A stretch of DNA of 64,000 bases from Pusillimonas sp. T7-7 (GCF_000209655.1 NC_015458.1:2542001-2606000), one strand, 5' to 3'. Counted from the first letter of the stretch, positions 1 through 9,250 are shown. The notes: generated by a model not told the origin, from the letters alone. Translations and numbers: made by a program.

Positions 1-2
1 CC

Positions 3-251
3 ATAGGCTGGAATGGCGTCTATCTGGCCGAAGTCGCACGCCAGGCACCTGCCGGCCAGGCCAGCATCGCAACAGGCGGCACCTTGTCCATGACCTTTTT
101 GGGCGTGGTGATTGGCCCGCCCTTGTTTGGCCTGATCGCCAGCATAACGGGCAGCTACGGCGCAGCTTTCGCTGCGCTGACGCTGCCCGTTATGGTTTGC
201 CTGTGGTTGCTGTGGCGTTATCGGGCCGCCTTCGCTGCGCCTGCCCGATAA
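3..251 (+). CDS. Transporter C-terminus, MFS-like (partial, 5' end outside window)
   Basis: The reading frame is open from the first bases of the window to a TAA at 249-251, giving about 82 residues of C-terminus. The peptide reads as two hydrophobic helices joined by a short Gly/Ser-rich loop. One helix runs through TFLGVVIGPPLFGLIA and the other through AALTLPVMVCLWLLW, followed by a short basic tail. This layout fits the last two membrane segments of a major facilitator superfamily permease, but the family call rests on hydrophobic pattern only. The substrate cannot be inferred. It converges on ilvD with only 23 bases between the stops and no clear hairpin. Confidence 0.6.
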   Translation: MGWNGVYLAEVARQAPAGQASIATGGTLSMTFLGVVIGPPLFGLIASITGSYGAAFAALTLPVMVCLWLLWRYRAAFAAPAR

Positions 252-274
252 CAAGCCTTGGCCGTTTGAGCTTA

Positions 275-1960
275 TTAGAAGTTGTCCAGCACAGCGCCCG
301 TACTGGCGGTGGAAGCATTGAAAGCGAACTTGGCCTGCACGCCCCGTAGATAGCGCGGCGCCGGAGCCTTCCATGCGGCGCGCCGCTTTTCAATTTCGGC
401 ATCGGGAACATTCAGCTGCAGCAATAGCTGATGCGCATCGATGGTGACGGAATCGTCTTCCTGCACCAAGGCAATGGTTCCACCCACGGCCGCTTCAGGC
501 GCCACGTGCCCGACCACCATTCCCCAGGTACCGCCCGAGAACCGGCCATCGGTGATCAAGCCTACGGAATCACCCAGGCCCGCACCAATCAGCGCTCCCG
601 TTGGCGCCAGCATCTCTGGCATGCCGGGACCGCCCTTGGGACCCAGGTAGCGCAACACCATGACATCGCCGGCCTTGATCTTGCCATCGAGAATGGCCTT
701 AAGCGCGGATTGCTCGTCGTCAAACACCCGGGCTGGCCCGGTGATGACCGGGTTCTTCAGGCCGGTAATTTTGGCTACGGCGCCTTCCGGCGACAGATTG
801 CCCTTGAGAATGGCCAGATGGCCTTGCTTGTACAAGGGATTGTCGAGCGTATGGATGACCTTTTGGTCGGGGCTGGGCGTATCGGGTATGTTGGCCAGCT
901 GCTCGGCAATGGTCTGCCCCGTGATGGTGACGCAGTCGCCATTGATCAAACCGGCATTCAGCAACATTTTCATGACTTGCGGCACGCCACCCGCCTTGTG
1001 GAAATCAACTGCCAGGTACTGACCGCTGGGTTTGAGATCGCAGAACACGGGCACGCGCTGACGCACACGCTCGAAATCGTCGATGGTCCATTCGACACCG
1101 GCGGCATGAGCGATGGCCAGAATATGCAATACAGCATTGGTTGATCCACCGGTAGCCATAATGACGCTGACAGCATTTTCAATGGATTTACGGGTGACGA
1201 TATCGCGCGGCTTGAGATCAAGCTCGATAGCCTTGAGCAACACTCGGGCCGACTCGGCCGCCGACTGCGTTTTTTCGTCGTGCACATTGGCCATGGTGGA
1301 CGAATACGGCAGGCTCATGCCCAGCGCCTCGAAGGCAGAACTCATGGTATTGGCCGTGTACATGCCACCGCAAGAGCCCGGCCCCGGAATCGCATGCAGT
1401 TCAATCTGCTTGAGCTCGTGATCGCTCATGCGGCCTGCTGCGTTTTCACCGACGGCCTCGAATACGCTGACAATATTCAAGTCTTTATTATTCAGACGGC
1501 CTGGCATGATGGTGCCGCCATATACATAGATGGAGGGCACGTTGGCACGCAGCATGCCCATCATGCCGCCCGGCATGTTTTTGTCGCAGCCCCCAATAAC
1601 GACGACGCCGTCCATCCACTGGCCCTGTACGCAAGTTTCAACGCAGTCAGCAATGACTTCACGCGAGACCAATGAATATTTCATGCCTTCGGTGCCCATC
1701 GCCATACCGTCGGAAATGGTTGGGGTACCGAAAACCTGGGCGTTGCCGCCCGATGTTTCAATGGCTTCGATGGCCGCGTCGGCCAGCTTCTGCAAGCCGC
1801 TATTACAGGGCGTAATGGTGCTATGACCATTGGCCACACCCACCATGGGCTTGCTGAAATCTTCTTCTTTGTAGCCCAGGGCATAGTACATGGAGCGATT
1901 GGGTGCGCGGGCGGGCCCCTGGGTGATGTTGGCAGACCGCAGACGTTTGGACGAACTCAT
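275..1960 (-). CDS. ilvD: Dihydroxy-acid dehydratase
   Basis: Converts 2,3-dihydroxy-3-methylbutanoate and -pentanoate to the 2-oxo acids, a late step of valine, leucine and isoleucine synthesis in the cytosol. The IlvD/Edd family signature is clear. Three conserved cysteines that hold the Fe-S cluster lie in TPCNSG (residue ~52), [10 protein letters not shown] (~125) and [12 protein letters not shown] (~197). The length, 561 aa, is normal. I chose the ATG at 1960, which gives MSSSKRLRS and follows an AAGGAAGG ribosome binding site. The longer frame opens with a TTG at 1978 that would sit upstream of that site. It is a single gene in convergent orientation with the MFS remnant. No leader peptide or attenuator was seen upstream. 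Confidence 0.95.
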   Translation of the reverse strand: MSSSKRLRSANITQGPARAPNRSMYYALGYKEEDFSKPMVGVANGHSTITPCNSGLQKLADAAIEAIETSGGNAQVFGTPTISDGMAMGTEGMKYSLVSREVIADCVETCVQGQWMDGVVVIGGCDKNMPGGMMGMLRANVPSIYVYGGTIMPGRLNNKDLNIVSVFEAVGENAAGRMSDHELKQIELHAIPGPGSCGGMYTANTMSSAFEALGMSLPYSSTMANVHDEKTQSAAESARVLLKAIELDLKPRDIVTRKSIENAVSVIMATGGSTNAVLHILAIAHAAGVEWTIDDFERVRQRVPVFCDLKPSGQYLAVDFHKAGGVPQVMKMLLNAGLINGDCVTITGQTIAEQLANIPDTPSPDQKVIHTLDNPLYKQGHLAILKGNLSPEGAVAKITGLKNPVITGPARVFDDEQSALKAILDGKIKAGDVMVLRYLGPKGGPGMPEMLAPTGALIGAGLGDSVGLITDGRFSGGTWGMVVGHVAPEAAVGGTIALVQEDDSVTIDAHQLLLQLNVPDAEIEKRRAAWKAPAPRYLRGVQAKFAFNASTASTGAVLDNF

Positions 1961-2169
1961 TACCTTCCTTGTATTCAAACCGGTGAACTAAAAGCCCGCC
2001 TTGCCAGCCGGGCCTGATGGATGGCCTCAGTTTATTCCATTTTCCGAACCGGCGCGCATGTATCAGCCTTTGCCGGCGCACCCACATACCTGCCCAAATA
2101 GCCCGCCACGAGCCCCCTCGCCGGAACAGCGAAATACGCCAGGCGGCAACGTGTCTCAATCATGAAGAT

Positions 2170-2183
2170 TTGATCTGCATCAT
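2170..2183. promoter_or_regulatory. Near-consensus FNR/Anr-type site
   Basis: TTGAT-CTGC-ATCAT matches the FNR/Anr consensus TTGAT-N4-ATCAA at 9 of 10 positions. It lies 53-66 bases upstream of the likely start of the membrane protein at 2237 and about 210 bases upstream of ilvD, in the shared divergent region. A single near match could be chance. It gains some weight because a perfect copy of the same motif occurs at 42937. Confidence 0.35.
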
Positions 2184-2236
2184 GGTTATTCAGGCGCAAG
2201 CATGTGATGATGCAGAACGAGGATCTGTTATTGACC

Positions 2237-2677
2237 ATGAGCTACCCCATACTGCTAACCCTGCATCTGTTCGCCGCCCTATTTTTTGTGGGTACGGTAT
2301 TTTTTGAAGTGCTGATGCTGGAAGGAGTACGCAAACACGTACCTCGCGATGTAATGCGCACCATGGAAATCGCCATAGGCACGCGTGCGCGGCGCATCAT
2401 GCCCTGGGTATTGCTGGTGCTGTACGGGGCCGGCGCGGGTATGGCATGGCATCATCGAGCCGCGCTGGCCCATCCGCTGGACAGCAGCTTCGGTTTATTA
2501 CTGACCATAAAGATCGTGCTCGCCTTAAGTGTATTCGGCCATTTCCTGGCAGCCATGACGTTGCAACGCAAGGGCAAGCTGCGATCCATACACTTCAAAT
2601 ACATCCATATAAGCGTTTTCAGCCATATGGTAGGCATCGTCCTGCTGGCCAAGGCTATGTTCTACCTGCACTGGTAA
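2237..2677 (+). CDS. Small integral membrane protein, CopD-like
   Basis: About 146 aa with four predicted membrane segments: SYPILLTLHLFAALFFVG at the N-terminus, MPWVLLVLYGAGAGM, LLTIKIVLALSVFGHFLA, and SHMVGIVLLAKAMFYLHW at the C-terminus. Histidines near the membrane faces (LHLF, AWHHR, FGHF, SHMV) recall small CopD-type or haem-binding membrane proteins, but function is not established. Start choice is uncertain: the frame is open from a GTG at 2204, and I prefer the ATG at 2237 because hydrophobic sequence starts right after it. The ribosome binding site is weak. The next gene, an SDR, begins 57 bases downstream and may be co-transcribed. Confidence 0.7.
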   Translation: MSYPILLTLHLFAALFFVGTVFFEVLMLEGVRKHVPRDVMRTMEIAIGTRARRIMPWVLLVLYGAGAGMAWHHRAALAHPLDSSFGLLLTIKIVLALSVFGHFLAAMTLQRKGKLRSIHFKYIHISVFSHMVGIVLLAKAMFYLHW

Positions 2678-2734
2678 GCGCAGCGGCCGTTTGAAGCATA
2701 ATGCTCCTGAGACCAGAACCAGGCAGGAGACATC

Positions 2735-3484
2735 ATGACAGCCCACGCACCCACTGTACTTATCACTGGCGCCAGCCGAGGCATAGGTGCTGCAACCGCC
2801 ATTGCCGCCGCGCGCGATGGCTACAACGTAGCCATCAATTTTCTTAAAGATGCGACTGCGGCAGACGGCGTGGCCCATGCAGTCAGGCAATATGGCCGCA
2901 AGGCAGTAGCGATTCAGGGTGATGTAGGCTTGCCTGCCGACATTCCCCGCGTGTTTCAACAGGCCGAACATCACCTGGGTCCACTTACGGCGTTGGTCAA
3001 CAACACAGGCATCACAGGCCCCATAGGGCCGTTTTCCCAGACCTCCGACGCCACCATAGAGCGGGTTTTTCAAGTCAATGTGTTTGGCGCCATGCAATGT
3101 GCACGCCTGGCGCTGGAATGCTTTGCCCGTCATGATTCCAATGGGATTATCGTGAACGTATCGTCGGTAGCTGCCCGTACGGGTAGCCCCAATGAATATA
3201 TCCATTACGCCGCCAGCAAAGCGGCTGTAGATGCTTTTACCGTGGGGCTTGCGCGCGAAGTCGCCGCTACAGGGGTACGCGTGTGCGGCGTATCGCCAGG
3301 CTCTACCCTGACCGAAATCCATGCCACGGCAGGTGAACCTGGCCGCCCTGAGCGCGTTGCGCCCAAAATACCCATGGGCAGGCTGGCCCGGCCGGAAGAA
3401 ATCGCCGAAACTGTGGCATGGCTGTTGTCGCCGGCGGCCTCTTATATGACCGGTACAGTCGTGCAATGCGCCGGAGGCCTATAA
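2735..3484 (+). CDS. SDR family NAD(P)-dependent oxidoreductase
   Basis: A classical short-chain dehydrogenase/reductase of 249 aa. The nucleotide-binding motif TGASRGIG is at residues ~11-18. The structural NNAG motif appears as NNTG (~89). The catalytic serine lies in NVSSVAA and the Tyr/Lys pair in YAASK (~157-161). The C-terminal SYMTGTVVQCAGGL is the usual end of the fold. A strong AGGCAGGAGA ribosome binding site precedes the ATG. Related proteins are annotated as glucose dehydrogenase-like or 3-oxoacyl-ACP reductase-like, but the substrate is not readable. The Rieske protein gene follows 61 bases later on the same strand. Confidence 0.88.
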   Translation: MTAHAPTVLITGASRGIGAATAIAAARDGYNVAINFLKDATAADGVAHAVRQYGRKAVAIQGDVGLPADIPRVFQQAEHHLGPLTALVNNTGITGPIGPFSQTSDATIERVFQVNVFGAMQCARLALECFARHDSNGIIVNVSSVAARTGSPNEYIHYAASKAAVDAFTVGLAREVAATGVRVCGVSPGSTLTEIHATAGEPGRPERVAPKIPMGRLARPEEIAETVAWLLSPAASYMTGTVVQCAGGL

Positions 3485-3545
3485 AGAAAAGGGCGCCGCC
3501 CCACTACAATGGCGTCCTGCAAGCACCTTATCGTTTCCACGCCTT

Positions 3546-3920
3546 ATGACTGCCAGCGCTATAACCGTCTGCCCTTCTTCCCGCCTTGTTGACGGCGGCC
3601 TGGCATGCAAGCTGTCCGTGCAACATGCCGGTGAAGCGGCAAGCGCCTTTTTCGTCCGCTACCAGGGCCAGGCCCATGGGTATCTGAACCGCTGCCCTCA
3701 TATGGGCTCGCCGCTTGACTGGGAAAACCATGTTTTTACACGTGCGGGGGATCAGTTGATGTGCGCGCGGCATGGCGCCACATTCAAGCCCGACACCGGA
3801 GAATGCACAGGCGGCCCTTGCCAGCCCAGCAAGCTGACCACCTTGGAAGTATCGGAAGAAGAGCGCGACGGAGTGCGGGTCGTGCTGTGGTGGCCGGAAG
3901 GCAGAACCGAACCGGCCTGA
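3546..3920 (+). CDS. Rieske [2Fe-2S] domain protein
   Basis: A stand-alone Rieske protein of 124 aa. Cluster ligands are visible as C50-x-H52 in RCPHMGSPLDW and C73-x2-H76 in MCARHGATF. Such small ferredoxin-like proteins feed electrons to oxygenases or act as redox partners, but no oxygenase gene lies next to it. No signal peptide is seen, so it is probably cytosolic. It follows the SDR gene on the same strand and converges with a Bug receptor gene. A hairpin with arms at 3915-3922 and 3933-3940 overlaps the stop codon, and a run of nine G follows at once. Confidence 0.88.
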   Translation: MTASAITVCPSSRLVDGGLACKLSVQHAGEAASAFFVRYQGQAHGYLNRCPHMGSPLDWENHVFTRAGDQLMCARHGATFKPDTGECTGGPCQPSKLTTLEVSEEERDGVRVVLWWPEGRTEPA

Positions 3921-3940
3921 ACCAGCCGGCTTGTTCAGGC
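3915..3940. terminator. Hairpin at the Rieske gene stop codon
   Basis: Arms GCCTGAAC (3915-3922) and GTTCAGGC (3933-3940) form a perfect 8-bp stem with a 10-base loop. The TGA stop lies inside the left arm. It is followed by G9 rather than a T run, so it is at best a weak or Rho-assisted end between two convergent genes. Confidence 0.4.
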
Positions 3941-4000
3941 GGGGGGGGGTTACATAAGCCCCGCCCGGTTCATGCAAACCTGGCCACTGAAGACCCTGAA

Positions 4001-5005
4001 CTAGAACAGTTTGGCGCCGGAAACCTCGACGATTTCCTTGTACTTGGCCAAATCGTTCTTGACCAGTGCCGCCAGGTCTTCGGGAGTGCCCGGCTTGGTG
4101 TCGGAGCCCATGGTCAGCAAGTTCTTGCGCACGTCGGGATCGTTCAAAGCCTTGGCATAGGCGGCATTCAAGGTGTCGATGGCTGCCTTGGGGGTGCCAC
4201 CGGTGGCAAACACGCCAAACCAGGTGCCAATATCGAAGTTGTTGACGCCCGCTTCTTGCATGGTGGGCAAGTCGGGGTAAATGGACGATCGATCGGCCGT
4301 GGTAACCGCCAGCGCCTTGACCTTGCCGTCTTTGATCAACGCCGAGGCCGAAGCCAGGTTATCGAACATGAAATTGGTTTGACCGGCCAGCAAAGCCATC
4401 TTGGCTGGCGCAGCTCCGGCATAAGGTATATGCACAGTATTGATGTCGGCACGGACATTCAGCAGTTCACCCGCCAGATGGCCCGCGCTGCCGTTACCAC
4501 CCGAGCCGAAGTTCAGCAGGCCTGGATTTTTTTGTGCGTAATCAGCCAGGTCCTTGACCGTGTTGATTTTGTTCTTGGAGGCGAACTCGCTGTTCAGAAT
4601 CAGGACGTTGGGCACCGAAGCCACCAGAATGACGGGCTCAAAGCTGGTAACCGGATCAAAAGGCAGTTCTTCGTAGAGCCAGGGGTTGATGGCGTTGATG
4701 GCCACAGCTCCCATTACCAGTGTATAGCCGTCAGGCTTGGCTTTGGCGGCTTGGCTGGCCCCGATATTGCCGCCCGCGCCTGGCTTGTTCTCGACCACGA
4801 CCGTACCAAGGTCTGCCTTGACTTTCTCGGCCAGCAGGCGGGCCATACCATCAAGAGGGCCACCGGCCGAATAAGGCACGATGAACTGGATAGGCTTGGA
4901 AGGAAAGCTTTCCTGGGCAAGCGCCGGAGCGGTGACAGAGGAAAGAGCCAAGCAGGCGGCCAGCGCGCTGACGGCGGACGTAAGGGTTTTAAGGCCAGAC
5001 AACAT
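4001..5005 (-). CDS. Tripartite tricarboxylate transporter (Bug) periplasmic receptor
   Basis: A 334-aa protein of the Bug family, the periplasmic binding components of tripartite tricarboxylate transporters that are greatly expanded in Alcaligenaceae. It has an N-terminal signal peptide (hydrophobic LAACLALSSVTAPALA, cleavage near AQES). It also has the family pattern FIVPYSAGGPLDGMAR, VVENKPGAGGNIGA and KPDGYTLVMG. No TctA/TctB membrane genes are nearby, so it is an orphan receptor that presumably uses a distant membrane pair. It sits just downstream of the aapJQMP genes in the same direction, 57 bases after aapP. Whether it shares their transcript is unclear; the AT-rich gap could hold its own promoter. 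Confidence 0.9.
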   Translation of the reverse strand: MLSGLKTLTSAVSALAACLALSSVTAPALAQESFPSKPIQFIVPYSAGGPLDGMARLLAEKVKADLGTVVVENKPGAGGNIGASQAAKAKPDGYTLVMGAVAINAINPWLYEELPFDPVTSFEPVILVASVPNVLILNSEFASKNKINTVKDLADYAQKNPGLLNFGSGGNGSAGHLAGELLNVRADINTVHIPYAGAAPAKMALLAGQTNFMFDNLASASALIKDGKVKALAVTTADRSSIYPDLPTMQEAGVNNFDIGTWFGVFATGGTPKAAIDTLNAAYAKALNDPDVRKNLLTMGSDTKPGTPEDLAALVKNDLAKYKEIVEVSGAKLF

Positions 5006-5062
5006 ACAGAAATACCTAATAATAATTTACATAAAGATAGAACCCTACACCAATTAGCGATA

Positions 5063-5803
5063 TTAGTGCAGAATTTGACTCAAAAATAGCTTGGTACGTT
5101 CGCTTTGCGGGTTGTCGAAAAAGGCATCTGGTGTGTTTTCTTCGATGATCTGGCCCTGGTCCATGAATATGACGCGGTCTGCCACCTTGCGCGCAAACCC
5201 CATTTCGTGCGTCACACACAGCATAGTCATGCCGCTTTCTTCAGCCAGGCTGACCATGACATCCAGCACTTCCTTGACCATTTCCGGGTCCAGCGCCGAA
5301 GTGGGCTCGTCGAACAGCATGATTTTGGGGCTCATGCACAAAGAACGCGCGATGGCTACCCGTTGCTGCTGCCCGCCCGAAAGCTGGCCGGGAAACTTGG
5401 ACGCCTGCTCGGGAATACGCACGCGCTCAAGGTATTTCATGGCGCTGGCCTCGGCTTCGGCCTTGGATTTCTTCAATACCCAGACCGGACCCAAGGTAAG
5501 GTTTTCAAGCACGGTCAGGTGAGGGAAAAGATTAAAGTGCTGAAACACCATGCCCACGTCGCGCCGGATGGTTTCAATCTGCTTCAAGTCATTGGTGAGC
5601 TCTGTGCCATCAACCACAATGCTGCCTTGCTGATGCTCTTCCAGCCGGTTGATGCAGCGGATCATGGTTGATTTGCCCGACCCGGACGGACCGCAAATGA
5701 CAATACGCTCGCCCGACGCAACACTCAGGTTGATGTTGCGCAGCACATGGAACTGACCGTACCACTTGTTGACGTCTGCCATGCGAATAATGGCCTCTGG
5801 CAT
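5063..5803 (-). CDS. aapP: General L-amino acid ABC transporter, ATP-binding protein
   Basis: A 246-aa polar amino-acid ABC ATPase. It shows Walker [10 protein letters not shown] (~38-46), Q-loop [10 protein letters not shown], signature [15 protein letters not shown], Walker [15 protein letters not shown] and the H-loop VTHEMGF. This is the GlnQ/AapP subfamily. Gene context with the two large permeases and AapJ upstream supports AapP, which energises uptake of many L-amino acids. It lies 48 bases after aapM on the minus strand and closes the transporter set. Confidence 0.92.
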   Translation of the reverse strand: MPEAIIRMADVNKWYGQFHVLRNINLSVASGERIVICGPSGSGKSTMIRCINRLEEHQQGSIVVDGTELTNDLKQIETIRRDVGMVFQHFNLFPHLTVLENLTLGPVWVLKKSKAEAEASAMKYLERVRIPEQASKFPGQLSGGQQQRVAIARSLCMSPKIMLFDEPTSALDPEMVKEVLDVMVSLAEESGMTMLCVTHEMGFARKVADRVIFMDQGQIIEENTPDAFFDNPQSERTKLFLSQILH

Positions 5804-5851
5804 GTCCGTACTCCCTTGTTGTCTCGGCCCGCACGGCGGCGGGCATGCTGT

Positions 5852-6949
5852 TTACCGCTGGTATCCCGTCTGCAAGTGCTTTTCAAGCGACTGGCTATAG
5901 CGGGAAATCGAATAGCAGAAAATAAAATAAATAAATGCGATGAACAGATAGGCTTCGGTACTGAAACCGCGCCATGCTGCATCGGCCACCGCTGTCTTGG
6001 CCGCCTGGGTCAGATCAAAAATACCGATAATGACCACCAGAGACGTGTCTTTGAACAAAGAAATGAAAATGCCAACCAATGGTGGAATGACCACCTTCAA
6101 GGCCTGGGGCAGGATGATCTTGCGCATCTGCTGCCAATAGCTCAAGCCTATGGAATCGGCTCCTTCATACTGCCCCTTGGGTATGGCCTGAAGGCCGCCA
6201 CGCACAGTTTCGGCGACATAGGCCGCTGCAAACAGAATAATGGCGATCTGCGCACGCAAGAGTTTGTCGATACTGAAGCCTTCGGGCAGGAACAAGGGCA
6301 GCATGACCGATGACATGAACAGCAGGCTGATCAACGGCACGCCACGTATGAGCTCGATGTAGACCACGCACAAAGCCTTGACGGCCGGCATATGCGAACG
6401 CCGCCCTAAAGCCAGCAGCAAGCCGAATGGAAAGGCCACCGCAATACCAAATGTGGCCAGAATCAGCGTCAACGGCAAGCCGCCCCAACGAGAGTTTTCA
6501 ACATGCGACAGGCCGAACACTCCGCCCCACATCAGTATGCCCACGACCACCAGCGCAACGATCCAGATCACGCCCAGAAAGGGCTTCCAGAACCATCTTA
6601 TGCAACTGCATACGATGACAGCAATGAGGATGATGCTGGCCAGCAAAGGACGCCACTGTTCGTCGTAAGGGTAGACGCCAAACAGGATCAGTCGGTGCTT
6701 TTCGGCAATAAAGGCCCAGCACGCACCGCCGGACTGGCGGCATTCCTGGGCATTCTGGGCGTTGAAGTTGGCGCTTATGAACAACCAGTCGATCAGGGCG
6801 GGGACCGCCATAAGCAGCAGCCAGGCGACCAGGACGGTCAGTAGCGTGTTCAGGGGCGAGGAAAACAGACTGGCTCGCAACCACCCCAACACGCCCTGGT
6901 GAGCACGCGGCGGCGGTAAACTTTGCACGGTGGCGGTATTCGTGCTCAT
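5852..6949 (-). CDS. aapM: General L-amino acid ABC transporter, permease
   Basis: A 365-aa inner membrane permease of the His/Glu/Gln/Arg family. An N-terminal extension carries hydrophobic segments (LLTVLVAWLLLMAVPALIDWLF). The C-terminal permease domain has the EAA loop near GQYEGADSIGLSYWQQMRKIILPQALKVVIPP. A long periplasmic segment with cysteines (ECRQSGGACWAF) is typical of AapM/BztC. It starts next to the aapQ stop with no gap, indicating translational coupling. Confidence 0.92.
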   Translation of the reverse strand: MSTNTATVQSLPPPRAHQGVLGWLRASLFSSPLNTLLTVLVAWLLLMAVPALIDWLFISANFNAQNAQECRQSGGACWAFIAEKHRLILFGVYPYDEQWRPLLASIILIAVIVCSCIRWFWKPFLGVIWIVALVVVGILMWGGVFGLSHVENSRWGGLPLTLILATFGIAVAFPFGLLLALGRRSHMPAVKALCVVYIELIRGVPLISLLFMSSVMLPLFLPEGFSIDKLLRAQIAIILFAAAYVAETVRGGLQAIPKGQYEGADSIGLSYWQQMRKIILPQALKVVIPPLVGIFISLFKDTSLVVIIGIFDLTQAAKTAVADAAWRGFSTEAYLFIAFIYFIFCYSISRYSQSLEKHLQTGYQR

Positions 6950-8134
6950 TTAACGCTCCACTAGCGCAATGCGCTTGTTATACCAGTTCATGAATATCGA
7001 GATCGACAGGCTGACGGTAAGATAGGCGGCCATGATGATCAGGATGCCTTCAATGGCCTGGCCTGTTTGATTGAGCGTGGTATTGACCACCGACACGATA
7101 TCCGGGTAACCCACGGCTACCGCCAAGGAGCTGTTTTTGGTCAGGTTCAGATACTGGCTCGTCATGGGCGGAACGATGACCCGCAGCGCTTGCGGCAAAA
7201 TGACCAGGCGCAGCAAACGCCGACGTGGCAAGCCTATGGCTTCGGCAGCTTCCCATTGCCCCCGGTTAACCGACTGTATGCCCGAGCGCACGACCTCGGC
7301 AACAAACGCCGAGGTGTAGATGATCAAGCCAGTGAGCAACGCCACAAACTCAGGCGACAAACTGATGCCGCCCGAAAAATTGAAACCTTTCATGACCGGC
7401 ATTTCCAGCGAGAGCGAAGCGCCGCTGATCAACCAGCCGGCTACCGGCAAAACGACAAGCAAGCCCAACGCCGCGCGTACCAGCGGAAAAATGATCCCTG
7501 TGGCTTCCTGGCGCTTTTTGGCCCAGTGGCCCAGCACGATGATGGCCACAATGGCCAGACCCAGGCCTGCAACCATCCAGTCCAGCGCATCGCCTTGCAG
7601 TGCGGGCATCTTCAGGCCACGATTGGAAATAAACACGCCCGGGATCGGGTTGAGCGCACTGCGCGGCCCCGGCATGACTTCGGTGATGATGGCATACCAA
7701 AAGAACAGTTGAAGCAATAGCGGTATATTGCGCATCACTTCAACATAGGCGCTGGCAACCCGCGATACCAGCCAGTTTTTGGATAGCCGTGCAATGCCAA
7801 GCATGGTACCGAACAGCGTAGCCGCGATAATGCCCACCACAGACACCCGCAGGGTATTCAGTATGCCAACCCAGATGGCCCTGCCATAGGTATCGGCCGG
7901 GGTGTAATCGATGACCGACTCGCCAATAGCGAAGCCGGCTTCGCGATGCAGGAAGTCGAAGCCGGTCGAAATATTGCGTATGGCCAGGTTATGCAAGGTG
8001 TTGGACACCAGGTACCAGACCCCCAGGCCCACGATACCCAATATCAGCACTTGATAAATCAGGGCGCGAAAGCCCGGATCGTTCCAGGACAATCGTCGCT
8101 TGGGCGCTTGAGGTACAGAAGTTTTATTCGTCAT
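6950..8134 (-). CDS. aapQ: General L-amino acid ABC transporter, permease
   Basis: A permease of about 394 aa, paired with AapM. The EAA-loop region reads GQWEAAEAIGLPRRRLLRLVILPQALRVIVPP. The N-terminus MTNKTSVPQAPKRRLSW is followed by a first helix. The middle carries the large insert characteristic of AapQ/BztB. I chose the ATG at 8134; the longer frame opens with a TTG at 8143 and has no better ribosome binding site. It is separated from aapJ by a strong GC hairpin at 8186-8212. Confidence 0.92.
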   Translation of the reverse strand: MTNKTSVPQAPKRRLSWNDPGFRALIYQVLILGIVGLGVWYLVSNTLHNLAIRNISTGFDFLHREAGFAIGESVIDYTPADTYGRAIWVGILNTLRVSVVGIIAATLFGTMLGIARLSKNWLVSRVASAYVEVMRNIPLLLQLFFWYAIITEVMPGPRSALNPIPGVFISNRGLKMPALQGDALDWMVAGLGLAIVAIIVLGHWAKKRQEATGIIFPLVRAALGLLVVLPVAGWLISGASLSLEMPVMKGFNFSGGISLSPEFVALLTGLIIYTSAFVAEVVRSGIQSVNRGQWEAAEAIGLPRRRLLRLVILPQALRVIVPPMTSQYLNLTKNSSLAVAVGYPDIVSVVNTTLNQTGQAIEGILIIMAAYLTVSLSISIFMNWYNKRIALVER

Positions 8135-8185
8135 AGAAATCAAACCATTGGGGAACCTGACGCAGCACTCCCCTTGCTGGACGGC

Positions 8186-8212
8186 AAGGCCGGGCAGGTT
8201 AAGCCCGGCCTT
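8186..8212 (-). terminator. Intercistronic hairpin aapJ-aapQ (attenuating)
   Basis: Arms AAGGCCGGGC (8186-8195) and GCCCGGCCTT (8203-8212) form a perfect 10-bp stem with a 7-base loop. On the minus strand it stands between the binding protein gene and the permease genes and lacks a T run. In similar operons such hairpins protect the upstream mRNA and lower downstream expression, giving excess binding protein. That role is inferred here. Confidence 0.65.
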
Positions 8213-8233
8213 ATGATACCGGCCGCTACATGC

Positions 8234-9250
8234 TTAGCGGATAGGCCAGCCGTACATCAGGCCGCCGTCGCGCCATTGGGCGTTGATGCCACGCTCGAGC
8301 TTCATGGCCGAACCAGCACCAAGATTGCGCTCGAACGATTCACCATAATTGCCCACTTGCTTGATAAGGTTGTAAGCCCATTTATTGTCCAAGCCCAGGC
8401 CTTTGCCCATTTCACCCGTTACACCCAGAATGCGCTGGATATTGGGATTGGAGCTTTTAAGCATTTCGTCGACATTCTTGGAGGTAATGCCGTACTCTTC
8501 GGCCTCCAGCATGGTGTTGAGCGCCCAGCGCACAACCATGAACCATTGATCGTCGCCCTGGCGCACCATGGGGCCCAGCGGCTCTTTGGAAAAGTCTTCG
8601 GGCAAAATGACGTGATCGTCGGGATTGGCCAGCGTGGTACGGATCGTTGCCAGGCCTGATTTATCGGTGGTGAAGGCATCGCAACGGCCCGCCACATAAG
8701 AGCGCATGGCTTCATCGGGGCTGTTGATGACAACAGGCTTGAAGTCAAGATTATTGGCACGGAACCAGTCGGCCAGGTTCAGTTCTGTGGTGGTGCCAGG
8801 CTGTACGCAGACGGCGGCGCCGCTGAGTTCCTTGGCGCTTTTCACACCCAACTCTTTGCTGACCATAATGCCCTGGCTGTCGTAGTAGTTGACGCCAGCG
8901 CTCATGAGGCCCAGCGTGGTGTCACGCGTCATCGTGGCCGTGGTGTTGCGGGTAAGGACGTCGATTTCGCCAGACTGCAGGGCGGTGAAGCGCTGCTGTG
9001 TGGTAACCGGAGTGGTCTTGAATTTGGTGGCATCGCCAAACATCATGGTGGCGATCGCCTTGCACAGATCAATATCGATACCGCTCCAGACGCCTTTGCT
9101 GTCTGCAATGGAAAACCCAGGCAGGGCGGTGTGTGTTCCGCATTGCACAAAACCTTTGGCCTTGACCGCGTCATAAGTTTCACCAGCCTGCGACGTTGCG
9201 GCGGCGAAAAATAGCGAAGCGCCAAGGGCAGCTGCTTTAATTAGTTTCAT
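8234..9250 (-). CDS. aapJ: General L-amino acid-binding periplasmic protein
   Basis: A 338-aa family 3 extracellular solute-binding protein that delivers L-amino acids to AapQMP. It has a signal peptide (MKLIKAAALGASLFFAAATSQA). The SBP_bac_3 fold is seen in VQCGTHTALPGFSIAD, GIDIDLCKAIA and RFTALQSGEIDVLTRNTT. The C-terminal WPIR end is typical of AapJ. A GGAAGGGA ribosome binding site precedes the ATG. It heads the aap operon, divergent from ftsE across 169 bases. Confidence 0.93.
   Translation of the reverse strand: MKLIKAAALGASLFFAAATSQAGETYDAVKAKGFVQCGTHTALPGFSIADSKGVWSGIDIDLCKAIATMMFGDATKFKTTPVTTQQRFTALQSGEIDVLTRNTTATMTRDTTLGLMSAGVNYYDSQGIMVSKELGVKSAKELSGAAVCVQPGTTTELNLADWFRANNLDFKPVVINSPDEAMRSYVAGRCDAFTTDKSGLATIRTTLANPDDHVILPEDFSKEPLGPMVRQGDDQWFMVVRWALNTMLEAEEYGITSKNVDEMLKSSNPNIQRILGVTGEMGKGLGLDNKWAYNLIKQVGNYGESFERNLGAGSAMKLERGINAQWRDGGLMYGWPIR

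Noticed and set aside
1961..2203. Leader peptide or attenuator for ilvD
   Set aside because: No short frame rich in Val, Leu or Ile codons and no terminator hairpin were seen before the ilvD start.
2525..3466. A 313-codon minus-strand frame opposite the SDR gene
   Set aside because: The SDR frame has complete cofactor and catalytic motifs and a good ribosome binding site; the antisense frame has none.
3761..5089. A 442-codon plus-strand frame running from the Rieske gene into the Bug gene region
   Set aside because: It overlaps two well-supported genes and passes through the G9 run and a hairpin; no ribosome binding site or domain supports it.
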